From Nitrospira sp. (GTDB lineage Bacteria; Nitrospirota; Nitrospiria; Nitrospirales; Nitrospiraceae): a stretch of 64,000 bases of DNA. The DNA lies in the NCBI GenBank assembly GCA_023248215.1, contig JAHFEW010000012.1:1-64000 (forward strand), in the 5' to 3' direction. The number at the start of each line of letters is the position of its first letter. The first letter of the stretch is position 1. The notes under the pieces were generated by a model that had not been told where the DNA came from, ran no database searches, and saw nothing but the letters and a program-made list of their open reading frames with translations. Positions 17,999 through 26,443 of this stretch are shown piece by piece. The translations under genes and the position numbers were made by a program.

Positions 17999-19246
17999 TC
18001 ATCGATCGCATTCCCCCATGACGATATCGTATGTGCCGAAGATCGTCACGGCGTCGGCGATCATGTAGCCTCTCGACATATGATCGAAAGCGCCCATATG
18101 GATAAACGATGGAGCGCGGATCTTCAGCCGGTACGGCTTCCCGCCGCCCGTGCTGACGATATAGAAACCCAACTCACCTTTGTGTGCCTCTGTCCCGCAA
18201 TAGATTTCTCCCGGCGGGGCGTTAAACCCTTGAGAGAACAGTTTGAACTGCTGAATCATGGCTTCCAGGTTTGTGAACACCCGTTCCTTTGGGGGAAGGG
18301 TCACGCTGGGCACGTCCGCCATGATCGGCCCATCCTGGATTTGCTCTAGACATTGGCGGATGATCTTGACGCTTTCATAGAGCTCCTGCACGCGAATCCA
18401 GTACCGATCGTAGGTATCACCGTTCTTTCCGACCGGGACACTGAACTCACATTTGGGATAGGCGGAGTAGGGTTCGTATTTGCGAAGGTCGTAATCGACG
18501 CCCGATCCACGGAGAGTCGGTCCGCTTAACCCAAAACTCAAGGCATCCTCTGCCGAAATGACCGCCACACCCTTAGTCCGCGCGAGCCAGATGCGGTTCT
18601 TCTCCAGGAAGATCACGTATTCATCGATCTTCGGCGGGAAGTAATCCAGGAATTGCTTGAGTTTGGCGAACAGAGACGGCGTGAAGTCCCGCTCCACGCC
18701 GCCGATGCGATACCAGCTGGTCGTCAGACGGGCGCCGCAGAGTTCATCGAACCAATCCAATAGAATTTCGCGATCCCGGAAGCAATAAAAGAAGACGGTC
18801 ATCGCTCCGATGTCGAGCGCTTGCGTGCCGAGCCAAAACTGATGTCCGATAATGCGCTGGATTTCTGCGACGATGGTGCGCAGGTACTCGGCGCGATCCG
18901 GCACGGTGATGTTCATCAATTTTTCGACGGCGCGACAATAGGCAAAGTTGTTGTACATCGCGCACACGTAATCGAGACGGTCGGTGTGTGGAATGAACTG
19001 ATGATAGGTCCCTTCCTCGGCCAGCTTTTCCACGCCGCGATGGAGAAAACCCATCACCGGCGTCGACTTGACCAGTCGCTCTCCCTCCAACTCGAGAATA
19101 ACCTTGAGGACTCCGTGAGTGCTGGGATGCTGCGGTCCCATGTTCAGCAGGAGCTCTTCGGTCCGGAGCGTTGGAAGCGTCGCGCTTTCAGGATGCTCGG
19201 GGTCGACCTTATAGACTGTGGTTCGTTGGTCTTCGGACTGTGCCAT
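17999..19246 (-). CDS. nuoD: NADH-quinone oxidoreductase subunit D
   Basis: Quinone-site subunit of 415 residues, homologous to the large subunit of NiFe hydrogenases. Begins the conserved core with NMGPQHPSTHGVLKVI and ends with IVMGECDR, the typical NuoD C-terminus in which the hydrogenase metal-binding cysteines are gone. The conserved HRGVEKL and TDRLDYV segments are present. Separate from nuoC (not fused), 28 bases downstream of it. Works with NuoB to reduce quinone at the base of the peripheral arm. Confidence 0.97.
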   Translation of the reverse strand: MAQSEDQRTTVYKVDPEHPESATLPTLRTEELLLNMGPQHPSTHGVLKVILELEGERLVKSTPVMGFLHRGVEKLAEEGTYHQFIPHTDRLDYVCAMYNNFAYCRAVEKLMNITVPDRAEYLRTIVAEIQRIIGHQFWLGTQALDIGAMTVFFYCFRDREILLDWFDELCGARLTTSWYRIGGVERDFTPSLFAKLKQFLDYFPPKIDEYVIFLEKNRIWLARTKGVAVISAEDALSFGLSGPTLRGSGVDYDLRKYEPYSAYPKCEFSVPVGKNGDTYDRYWIRVQELYESVKIIRQCLEQIQDGPIMADVPSVTLPPKERVFTNLEAMIQQFKLFSQGFNAPPGEIYCGTEAHKGELGFYIVSTGGGKPYRLKIRAPSFIHMGAFDHMSRGYMIADAVTIFGTYDIVMGECDR

Positions 19247-19274
19247 GATCGTTCAGTGATCCAGGAATGTCGCC

Positions 19275-19772
19275 CTAACGGGCTGGCTCATCTAAAAACT
19301 CGAAGGTATCGCGCCATCCTCTGCCACGGAGCGGAAAATCTTTGCGCAAGGGGTAGCCTTCTTCATACTCGTCCGGCATCAAAATGCGGCGAAGGTCCGG
19401 ATGGTTGCGAAACCGGATCCCCATCATGTCGTACACTTCGCGTTCCATAAAGTCGGCGCCCTTCCAAATGTCGGTCAAGGAGTCCACAACAGAGTCCGAT
19501 TCAGGAACCCGTGTTTTTAGGCGGATGCGCTGACGTGTCCGAATCGAATAGACCTCGTACACCACCTCGAAGCGCTCCTCGTCATCCGGCCAGTCCACCG
19601 AGCTCACGTGGACGATGTAATCAAACGTCAAGGAGGGGTCGTCCCTCAGAAATCGGGCCACGTCATGCAAGGCCTCCCGCTTCACGGTGACGGCAACATC
19701 ACCGCGCCACTCCGCCGCCTTGATGAAGGCGCCGGGGAAGGTTTCCTCAATGCGTTTCGCCAGGTGACTCAT
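19275..19772 (-). CDS. nuoC: NADH-quinone oxidoreductase subunit C
   Basis: Peripheral-arm structural subunit, 165 residues, without cofactors. The 30-kDa subunit signature is seen in EREVYDMMGIRFRNHPDLRRILM (quoted in part: EREVYDMMGIRF), followed by the C-terminal GYPLRKDFPL. Lies between nuoB and nuoD with short gaps of 18 and 28 bases. Confidence 0.97.
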   Translation of the reverse strand: MSHLAKRIEETFPGAFIKAAEWRGDVAVTVKREALHDVARFLRDDPSLTFDYIVHVSSVDWPDDEERFEVVYEVYSIRTRQRIRLKTRVPESDSVVDSLTDIWKGADFMEREVYDMMGIRFRNHPDLRRILMPDEYEEGYPLRKDFPLRGRGWRDTFEFLDEPAR

Positions 19773-19790
19773 TGGACTGTTTCCTGCCCG

Positions 19791-20318
19791 TTAGACCTTC
19801 AGGGCGTCCTTCACTTCTTTCGGTTGGGTGAGGAACACACGCTTTTGCATGATGCGCTCTTGGAGTTTCAGAATGCCATCAAATAGGGCTTCTGGAGTCG
19901 GGGGGCAACCCGGCACATAGATATCGACCGGCACGAATCGGTCGACCCCCTGCACCACGCTATAGCTGTCGTAAATATTGCCCGATGTGGCGCACGATCC
20001 CATGGCGATCACGTACTTCGGCTCCGGCATCTGGTCATAAATCTTGCGAATGACCGGAGCCATGCGGCGGCAGACGGTACCGGCAACGATCATAAGGTCA
20101 GATTGGCGAGGGGAAGCCCGAAACACCCCGGCTCCATACCGATCCATGTCATATCGCGAAGAGACGGCGGCGATCATCTCGATGGCACAACAGGCCAGAC
20201 CAAATGTCATGGGCCACAACGAACCCTTTCGGGCCCAGTTGACGGCCTTCTCGACGGTCAGAGTAATGACATCGGGACTACCGTCCTTATCGCGGCCTCC
20301 CAGTTGAATCAATCCCAT
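19791..20318 (-). CDS. nuoB: NADH-quinone oxidoreductase subunit B, N2 cluster
   Basis: Subunit of 175 residues carrying the terminal N2 iron-sulfur cluster next to the quinone. Cluster ligands are visible as the adjacent cysteines in GLACCAIEM, plus GTVCRRMAP and [10 protein letters not shown]; the conserved GSCATSG follows the family pattern. Its ATG overlaps the end of nuoA by ten bases, an arrangement expected for coupled translation. Confidence 0.98.
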   Translation of the reverse strand: MGLIQLGGRDKDGSPDVITLTVEKAVNWARKGSLWPMTFGLACCAIEMIAAVSSRYDMDRYGAGVFRASPRQSDLMIVAGTVCRRMAPVIRKIYDQMPEPKYVIAMGSCATSGNIYDSYSVVQGVDRFVPVDIYVPGCPPTPEALFDGILKLQERIMQKRVFLTQPKEVKDALKV

Positions 20319-20692
20319 TCCAAAGCTCCTTTTCGCCAGGCATAGACATAGGCGACGAGGAAGAGTCCGATGAAGATCAACATTTCCACGAGACCGATGA
20401 GACCGATCTTGTTGAAGACGATGGCCCAGGGATACAGAAAGATGACTTCCACATCGAAAATCACGAACAGCATGGCAAAGATGTAGTACCGAACGGGAAA
20501 CGGCATCCGAGCATCAGAAAACGGTTCAGATCCGCACTCATAGGTGGACAGTTTTTCCGACTCAGGATACTTCGGTTGAACGAAATAGCTGATCAATAGG
20601 GTGCCCACGCCAAACGCAAAAGCGATGAACACGAAGAGCAGAATAGGAAAATATCGGCTCAGGTACTCTAAGAGGAGCTCGGAACCAGCCAT
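20309..20692 (-). CDS. nuoA: NADH-quinone oxidoreductase subunit A
   Basis: First gene of the nuo operon; membrane subunit of about 127 residues with three helices. The loop [21 protein letters not shown] contains the conserved ECG motif, and [15 protein letters not shown] is the second family signature. The ATG at 20692 (MAGSELL) is preferred to an upstream TTG; a weak GAGG lies about ten bases before it. A candidate promoter is about 55-85 bases upstream. Confidence 0.96.
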   Translation of the reverse strand: MAGSELLLEYLSRYFPILLFVFIAFAFGVGTLLISYFVQPKYPESEKLSTYECGSEPFSDARMPFPVRYYIFAMLFVIFDVEVIFLYPWAIVFNKIGLIGLVEMLIFIGLFLVAYVYAWRKGALEWD

Positions 20693-20745
20693 GGGCTCGA
20701 ACCTCAACGGGTTTGAGGGCTTATAGGGCTTATAAGGAGGTCGGA

Positions 20746-20775
20746 ATCTTAGCCCCTGCCCATTTTTAATAGCAA
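20746..20775 (-). promoter_or_regulatory. Candidate sigma70 promoter of the nuo operon
   Basis: On the minus strand TTGCTA, an 18-base spacer, then TAAGAT (four of six matches in each box), about 55 bases before the nuoA start. It is the best match I see in the upstream region, but both boxes are imperfect, so it remains a suggestion. Confidence 0.4.
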
Positions 20776-21200
20776 GCGCACAAAGGACCTAGGCCTCTAG
20801 TCCCGAAAGTCCTAGAAAGTGAATACTGTCCAGCAGTTAGGAGGAGAGGCCGAGTGCGGTTAGGAGCGAGCGCGAGGTGCCGTGTTTTTGGGCGTCACGG
20901 CTAACGTGTCAGCGGGTGCGTGGCTGTTCACGGAGCGTGGCATCATCTTGTTGGACGGAGTTCTCAAATCGCTCGGTGGGGATCCGGCACTGATATCCCA
21001 TTCAGAGGCCATGGGCGTTGCGGTCCGAACCTTTATTCTGCGGGGCATTTGGGTGTTGATTCGACGTTTTTCCGTTCCCATGCCCTCACCTCACGCGCTC
21101 CACTCCGCGACTTTTATTTCTACTGAAGACTCACATCGGTAATCATCATATAGTTACAATACACCTGGTGCGCACATGAATCAAACCGTCTAGTGCCGCC
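20776..21200. other. Intergenic region without a supported gene
   Basis: About 425 bases between the divergent nuo operon and the OmpA-family gene. An open frame at 20882-21142 (+) of 86 codons begins with GTG, and an overlapping one on the other strand covers 20860-21081. Neither has a recognisable family or a strong ribosome site, although AGGAGGAG occurs at about 20840 on the plus strand. The + frame contains a mildly hydrophobic stretch, GIILLDGVLKSLGGDPALI. I cannot decide whether a small gene or a decayed one lies here. Confidence 0.35.
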
Positions 21201-21207
21201 CTGTTTC

Positions 21208-21235
21208 TTGACAACCCCCTCCTCTTTGCTAAGGT
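21208..21235 (+). promoter_or_regulatory. Candidate sigma70 promoter of the OmpA-family gene
   Basis: A perfect -35 box TTGACA at 21208-21213, a 16-base spacer and TAAGGT at 21230-21235 as a weak -10, about 33 bases before the chosen start of the downstream gene. The -35 box is convincing and the -10 is not. Confidence 0.5.
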
Positions 21236-21267
21236 TGCTACAGACAACCCTTCTAGGTGTCATCAAT

Positions 21268-22827
21268 ATGAGGACATTACCCATGCGCGCCAGTCTTATC
21301 ATCCTCTCTTGCAGCCTCGCGGCCGTTACGGCCATGCCGGTCCATGCCCAGAACGCCGAAAGCGTGCGGCTGGGTGATGCAGCCCTGACCTTTGCCGCCG
21401 GCTCGATCCGACAGGACATGCCGCTTGATGGTGTCGTCAATGTCATTACCGGTGACAATCAGCTCTCCGGCAACCGAATGATGATCGGGTGGGCGGGGAC
21501 GGATACGCTCTATCTCAAATTGAAGAATCCCGGTGACGCGGCTCTCGGCGATCTGTACACGGTGTACCGGCGCTCACGTAAAGTGTTTCACCCCATCACC
21601 AAACAGTACCTGGGCTATATCATTAATCGGCTGGGAGTGGTGAAAGTCATTCAACTGGATCCGTCACTGGTCGGTGTGCGGGTCGTTCGGTCTTACGCCT
21701 CGTTCTCGCCCGGCGATCCGGTCATGCGGTTCACTCCGCCTTCGACGGAGGACGTTGTCGATGTCGCCTCATCGGCGGGCGACGTCGAGGCCATGGTCGT
21801 CGAGTTGCAGTCCGATAAGAACATGTCTCTCGTGTCGCAGGGAAATCTGGTGTATCTCGACAAGGGACAAGGCGACGGCCTCCGCGGTGGTGATTTCCTG
21901 GAAGTGTTCCGTACGGGCGGCGGACTCCCCGAGCGGAAAATCGGCGAAGTGAAAATCCTCTCGACGGAGCCCCGCACGGCTGCTGCGGTGTTATCCAAAG
22001 CGACGGCTCGGGTCCTGATTGGTGATCGCCTTCGGTCCAAACACGCGTCGCTCGTCGGGGCGATGCAAACCGAAGGCGGAGACTTCGATCTTCCACCAGC
22101 CACCGTGCAACCGGTGATGGCTGGGGGTCTGGACACCGCTTCGGCGCCGTCGAGTGAGCCCCGTGCCCTAAGCAAGGCGCGGATCGAGCGAACTCGTGGG
22201 GTCACCAAGATCAATCTTGATGATCTGGCGGATCAGTTGGAATATGAATCCGGGGAAGTGAAGGTGAAGCCTGCTGGTGTACCGATTCTCGAGCAACTGA
22301 CGGACTACTTGAAGGCGACTGCCGTCCATCAGCAGGTTCGGGTGGAAGGTCATTCCGATAACATGGAAATCGGCCCGACGCTCAAGGGACAGTTTCCGAC
22401 GAATTGGGAATTGTCCAAGGCGCGTGCGGCCGATATCGTGCGATACCTGATCGAGAAGGGTGGGATGGATTCAGCGAAGCTTTCTGCCGTAGGGTATGGG
22501 GCAAGTCGCCCCGTCGCAAGCAATGCGACCGACGAGGGTCGCAAGAAGAACCGCCGCATTGAGGTTGTACTCGAGTCGCCGGAAGACGGACCGCCAGCAC
22601 AGCCGGTGAAGGGGCCGGCGCGTGAGGACCAGCCGAAACCCACGCAGTTTAGCTTTAACGAAATGGGCGTGGCGCCTCCCGATGCACCAGTCGCCGTATC
22701 GACTCCCGCAACTCCGACAGGATCCACTCCTTCGGATGCAGCGAGTGACCATGCCGCTCCTTCGGAAATGACAGCGCCGGCTGCGCCTGCCGGAGGTGAG
22801 TCGACATCGATCACGCCTGGGTTGTAA
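21268..22827 (+). CDS. OmpA-family exported protein
   Basis: Protein of about 519 residues with a signal peptide cleaved after PVHA. The first 270 residues form an unrecognised, probably beta-rich region with LysM-like or SH3-like stretches (LYTVYRRSRKVFHP, GNLVYLDKGQGDG). Residues about 310-440 are an OmpA C-terminal peptidoglycan-binding domain (VRVEGHSDN, LSKARAADIVRYL, GYGASRPVASNATDEGR) followed by a Pro/Ala-rich tail. It should tether the outer membrane or envelope to peptidoglycan. ATG at 21268 or 21283 could be the start; both leave the signal peptide intact. A terminator follows. Confidence 0.8.
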   Translation: MRTLPMRASLIILSCSLAAVTAMPVHAQNAESVRLGDAALTFAAGSIRQDMPLDGVVNVITGDNQLSGNRMMIGWAGTDTLYLKLKNPGDAALGDLYTVYRRSRKVFHPITKQYLGYIINRLGVVKVIQLDPSLVGVRVVRSYASFSPGDPVMRFTPPSTEDVVDVASSAGDVEAMVVELQSDKNMSLVSQGNLVYLDKGQGDGLRGGDFLEVFRTGGGLPERKIGEVKILSTEPRTAAAVLSKATARVLIGDRLRSKHASLVGAMQTEGGDFDLPPATVQPVMAGGLDTASAPSSEPRALSKARIERTRGVTKINLDDLADQLEYESGEVKVKPAGVPILEQLTDYLKATAVHQQVRVEGHSDNMEIGPTLKGQFPTNWELSKARAADIVRYLIEKGGMDSAKLSAVGYGASRPVASNATDEGRKKNRRIEVVLESPEDGPPAQPVKGPAREDQPKPTQFSFNEMGVAPPDAPVAVSTPATPTGSTPSDAASDHAAPSEMTAPAAPAGGESTSITPGL

Positions 22828-22834
22828 TCAATCG

Positions 22835-22882
22835 CGGCGGCTGGCCTCCATCACGGGACGTCGGCCGCCGTTGGTTTTTTCT
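22835..22882 (+). terminator. Rho-independent terminator after the OmpA-family gene
   Basis: CGGCGGC at 22835-22841 pairs with GCCGCCG at 22864-22870; the intervening 22 bases can extend the stem partly. A T-rich run (TTGGTTTTTT) follows directly, eight bases after the stop of the gene. Confidence 0.75.
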
Positions 22883-23001
22883 CTCTGCCCTCCATTCATC
22901 TTCTTGCTGCACCGCACTCATTCGTCTAGTGGGCGTGATCTGAACGTCTCTCTCCAAGAGTCCGTCGTTGTTGCCCCGATCTGGTGTTGCTAGAATGGCG
23001 C

Positions 23002-25383
23002 ATGCTCGACCAGCGTTCGTCCGTGAACCCACCGATCTCTCCTGCTGCCTCCCCAACCTATGTTGATGTGGTGTTGCCTCGCCGCCTCCACCGGCCCTTT
23101 ACCTATGTGATTCCTGCTGAGCTCAAGGGCAAGGTAGTGATAGGGCAATCTGTGATCGTTCCATTCGGGTCCCAAGACCTTCACGGTCTCGTCATTGCAG
23201 TGCATCCTCAGCTTCCGATCGGAGCGCCGGACCGGGGATTGAAAGCGATCCGTTCGCTTGCCGATGCGTCCCCAGACCAGCATCTGACATCGAGTCAGGT
23301 GGATTTGAGCCGCTGGGTGGCCGACCGGTATGCCGCACCGTGGGGCCAATGTATCAAGCTCGTCTTGCCCCCGGTCGGTCAGGCCGGCCGGATTCGGCCA
23401 CGTTATCTGCCGACGGAGCAAGGTTTGTCCTGCCTGTCTTCCCTCGAAGAAGAAGTGGGAGAGGTGGAAATGCAGTTGCTGAAGCGCCTCTCTCGTCGTC
23501 CCAACGGCATCACGGCGGCTACCCTCGCACAAGCCGACAAGTCCCGCGTGACACGAGCGTTGCAGGCGCTGGTCCGAAAGGGATTGGTCTTTCGTCGGGA
23601 TGAGACGGTTACCTGGCGGGCCTCTCGTGCCAAGAAGAACATGACTGAGACGGCAAGACAGGCGCTTCCCGCGAAGTTGGCATTCGACTCCGTGGCACAC
23701 CTTCCAGTCGAAGCGGCATCGTGGCCGGCTACCGTGAGTCAGGTGCTTTCGCAGGGCGCCTTTGTCTCCTTGCTGGTCCAGGGGGTTTGTGACACCAGGC
23801 TTTGGTGTCTGGTGCAGGCCGCTCAGGACACGATTCGTCGTGGGCGGCGCGTGTTGATCATCACGGGTGACGTGGAGAATGCGAGTCGACTGGCCGGAGC
23901 CCTAGCGGCAGCGGGAGAGCGCCCGGTTCTCTTGCACAGCGGCTTGTCGGCGAGAGACCGTGCGGCGGCATGGTTATCGGTGCGGGATCCTTCGACGACG
24001 ATTCTGGTCGGCACCCGCATGGCGACCTTCGCGCCCATTGATCGACTTGGATTGGTGTGGGTGGAGGGAGAGGACGATGCATCGCTCAAAGAGGAGCAGG
24101 TGCCCCGCTACCATGCTCGAGAGGTGGCACGGCGGCGTGCCGCCTGCGATCGAGCGCTGTTGGTCCTGGCCTCGAGCCATCCGTCGCTCGAGAGTTGGTC
24201 GGCGGTACAGCAAGGAGAGATGACGCCCTGTGTCTATCGCGACTCGGCAGCCTTCCCGAGCGTGCAGGTGATCGACCTAAAGGACTACGCAAAGGAGTAC
24301 GCGGCGGGAACGTTGTTGTCGCCCCCTCTGTGTGACGGCATTCGAGAGGCCTTGCGGCAGAACGCCCTGGCGATTGTGTATCTGAACCGCAAAGGGTTTG
24401 CGAGTGTTCTGCATTGCCGAGATTGTGGGGCCATGCCGCAGTGCGATGCCTGTAGTGTCGCGTTGACGTTTTACAAGCGTAACAACCACGTACGATGCCA
24501 TTACTGTGGACGGACGAAACCCGTGCCGGATCATTGCGGGCAGTGCCAGTCTCTCAAGCTGGAACCGGTTGGGTCGGGCACGGAACGTATCGAAGAGGCT
24601 GTTCGGCGGATGTTCCCTCAGGCGCGCGTGGGTCGTGTGGATGGGGAGACGATCCGCCGCCCCGCCGATGCGCGGGCGTTCAATCGTCTGCTTGCCGTCG
24701 GAGACATCGATATTGTCATCGGCACGCAGATGCTGTTTCGGTTGGGCCTTCACTCACAGGCCGCTTTTGTAGCTGTGCCGGATGCGGATGCCGGACTTCA
24801 TGTCCCGGATTTTCGCTCGGCGGAGCGGATGTACCACGGTCTTGTCGATGCGGTCGAACTGGCTCGACCCGCTCACTTAGGAGGAGTGGTCATCGTGCAG
24901 ACTCGCTTTACGGATCATCACGCGATGATGGCCCTTGCCCATGGCGACGATTCGCTCTTTTTCGAGCAAGAACAGGCGTTCCGGCAGATGCTCCAATACC
25001 CGCCCTGTACGCATCTCGTCAGGCTCGATGTGTCCGGTACGCTTGAGCCGGTAGTGGCTCAGGCCGCTGACCGTTGGGCGACTTTGTTACGAGCGGAGGT
25101 CGCGGGCTCTGAAAGGCGGGAATCGAAAGACAGCAGGCGGTCGGCCGTGGCTCAGAGGTTCATCGGTGTGGGGGGGGAAGCGAAAAAGACCGTCATCCTC
25201 GGGCCTTCTCCGGCGCCCCATGCCATGGCTAGGGGCCGGTATTGCTGGCAGATCCTGGTCAAGGCTGTCTCTCTTGAGACAGGAAAGGAGATGGTCATCC
25301 GGACACTTGAAATTCTTGAACGGGGGCCGCGGCGAGGTGGCCTCCGGTTCGATATCGATGTCGATCCGGTTGCCATGGGGTGA
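23002..25383 (+). CDS. priA: Primosomal protein N' (PriA) lacking helicase motifs
   Basis: PriA restarts stalled replication forks. This 793-residue protein keeps the N-terminal 3'-DNA-binding domain (YVDVVLPRRLHRPFTYVIP), the eight-cysteine zinc-binding insert (CRDCG, CDAC, CHYCG, CGQC, about residues 471-515), the GSGTERIEE motif and the C-terminal domain. The ATPase motifs are gone: where E. coli has GVTGSGKTEVY there is QGVCDTRLW (about 23779-23805); DEEHD is replaced by EGEDD (about 24064-24078); the arginine motif SGRAGR is replaced by VELARP (about 24853-24870). It should bind forks and recruit partners but not unwind DNA, as proposed for actinobacterial PriA. The start is ATG 23002 rather than the GTG at 22984. 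Confidence 0.9.
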   Translation: MLDQRSSVNPPISPAASPTYVDVVLPRRLHRPFTYVIPAELKGKVVIGQSVIVPFGSQDLHGLVIAVHPQLPIGAPDRGLKAIRSLADASPDQHLTSSQVDLSRWVADRYAAPWGQCIKLVLPPVGQAGRIRPRYLPTEQGLSCLSSLEEEVGEVEMQLLKRLSRRPNGITAATLAQADKSRVTRALQALVRKGLVFRRDETVTWRASRAKKNMTETARQALPAKLAFDSVAHLPVEAASWPATVSQVLSQGAFVSLLVQGVCDTRLWCLVQAAQDTIRRGRRVLIITGDVENASRLAGALAAAGERPVLLHSGLSARDRAAAWLSVRDPSTTILVGTRMATFAPIDRLGLVWVEGEDDASLKEEQVPRYHAREVARRRAACDRALLVLASSHPSLESWSAVQQGEMTPCVYRDSAAFPSVQVIDLKDYAKEYAAGTLLSPPLCDGIREALRQNALAIVYLNRKGFASVLHCRDCGAMPQCDACSVALTFYKRNNHVRCHYCGRTKPVPDHCGQCQSLKLEPVGSGTERIEEAVRRMFPQARVGRVDGETIRRPADARAFNRLLAVGDIDIVIGTQMLFRLGLHSQAAFVAVPDADAGLHVPDFRSAERMYHGLVDAVELARPAHLGGVVIVQTRFTDHHAMMALAHGDDSLFFEQEQAFRQMLQYPPCTHLVRLDVSGTLEPVVAQAADRWATLLRAEVAGSERRESKDSRRSAVAQRFIGVGGEAKKTVILGPSPAPHAMARGRYCWQILVKAVSLETGKEMVIRTLEILERGPRRGGLRFDIDVDPVAMG

Positions 25384-25389
25384 GGCTCT

Positions 25390-25824
25390 TCAGCTGTGCG
25401 CCCGTTTCTTTCTGTTCCGCAGCGAGACTGGCTCTGTTCCCGGTGGTGGAGATGGTGGGACGTCCCCCTCCCGTACACGTTTGAAAAGTCCGAAGGCAAA
25501 TGTGACCCAGAAGACCGATGAGAAGAGGCCAAAGAGCACGGCGTTCAGAATCGTTCCCATTTGTTCTTCGGTCGGCTGACCCCCTCCCATTCGGATCTCA
25601 ATCATGGTCACAATCGGCCAGGCCATGCTTTCAATCCCGAGCCCCAACGTGGTCCAGGCCCAGACGGTTCCGATGCTCCGTCCCCTCCACCAGAGAAACG
25701 TAGTCGCCACCGCGGCAAAGAGCAGCGTCCAGATCGGAGCCGCCTGCTCCCACATGACGAACGCCCCGATTGCGACGACGATTCCGCCGAGCATCGCGTG
25801 TAATTGCGGAGTCCACCACGTCAT
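25390..25824 (-). CDS. Small membrane protein, unknown function
   Basis: Protein of 144 residues with four predicted membrane helices (about 9-25, 30-46, 53-73, 92-113) rich in Trp, and a basic, Pro-containing C-terminal tail on the cytoplasmic side. No family recognised. It converges on priA with six bases between stops. Start could be ATG 25824 or a GTG nine bases earlier. Confidence 0.6.
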   Translation of the reverse strand: MTWWTPQLHAMLGGIVVAIGAFVMWEQAAPIWTLLFAAVATTFLWWRGRSIGTVWAWTTLGLGIESMAWPIVTMIEIRMGGGQPTEEQMGTILNAVLFGLFSSVFWVTFAFGLFKRVREGDVPPSPPPGTEPVSLRNRKKRAHS

Positions 25825-25948
25825 GATGACCACGTCTTTCCAGTGAATGGGAAATGTAAGCGGCTGTCAGTCTGCGGATCGGCCGGCAGGAAGTCAATGT
25901 GGCGGTCGCGTGCAGTGAAGCAAAGGGAATGGTGGAGGTGGTTGCTGG

Positions 25949-26320
25949 TCAGCCGGCAATCTCGGCTCGCACGGCGTCCAGGAGCTGTTGCATCTCGAAG
26001 GGTTTCTGGAGTGTGCGGCGAGCCCCGAGCATGCGGGCCACATCCAGGAAGTTGAGGATGCCGATCATGTCGCTTCCACCGGTGATGGCCATGATCCTCG
26101 CCTCCGGAAATTCCCGACGGAGTGTCAAAATACTTTCAAGGCCGTCCTGGTCAGGCATGAGGATGTCCATGATCACCAAATCCGCTGGCGACTGGCGGTA
26201 GTGCGTCAGACCTTCTTTGCCGTCACACGCCTCGTGGACATGATAGCCCGCTTGTTCCAGCGTTTCGCGAATGAGCCGGCGGATCGCCTCTTCATCGTCC
26301 ACGATTAAGACCGATGGCAT
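25949..26320 (-). CDS. Single-domain response regulator
   Basis: Stand-alone receiver of 123 residues: acidic DDEE near 8-11, phosphoacceptor D52 in VIMDILMPDQDG, Thr in AITGGSD, and K106 in LQKPFEM. No output domain. It lies 123 bases downstream of the PAS kinase gene on the same strand and is probably its partner or regulated with it. Confidence 0.92.
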   Translation of the reverse strand: MPSVLIVDDEEAIRRLIRETLEQAGYHVHEACDGKEGLTHYRQSPADLVIMDILMPDQDGLESILTLRREFPEARIMAITGGSDMIGILNFLDVARMLGARRTLQKPFEMQQLLDAVRAEIAG

Positions 26321-26443
26321 AACGTTCCTCGCAGGAGTCCTGTGGTGTGAAATTCGAGATGTTAAGGCGCTACGTTATTGAGATGGCTGATATCGGTGCT
26401 TGGATACCGTCCCACGGTCACTGTGAATTTACCGCTCCTTGAC

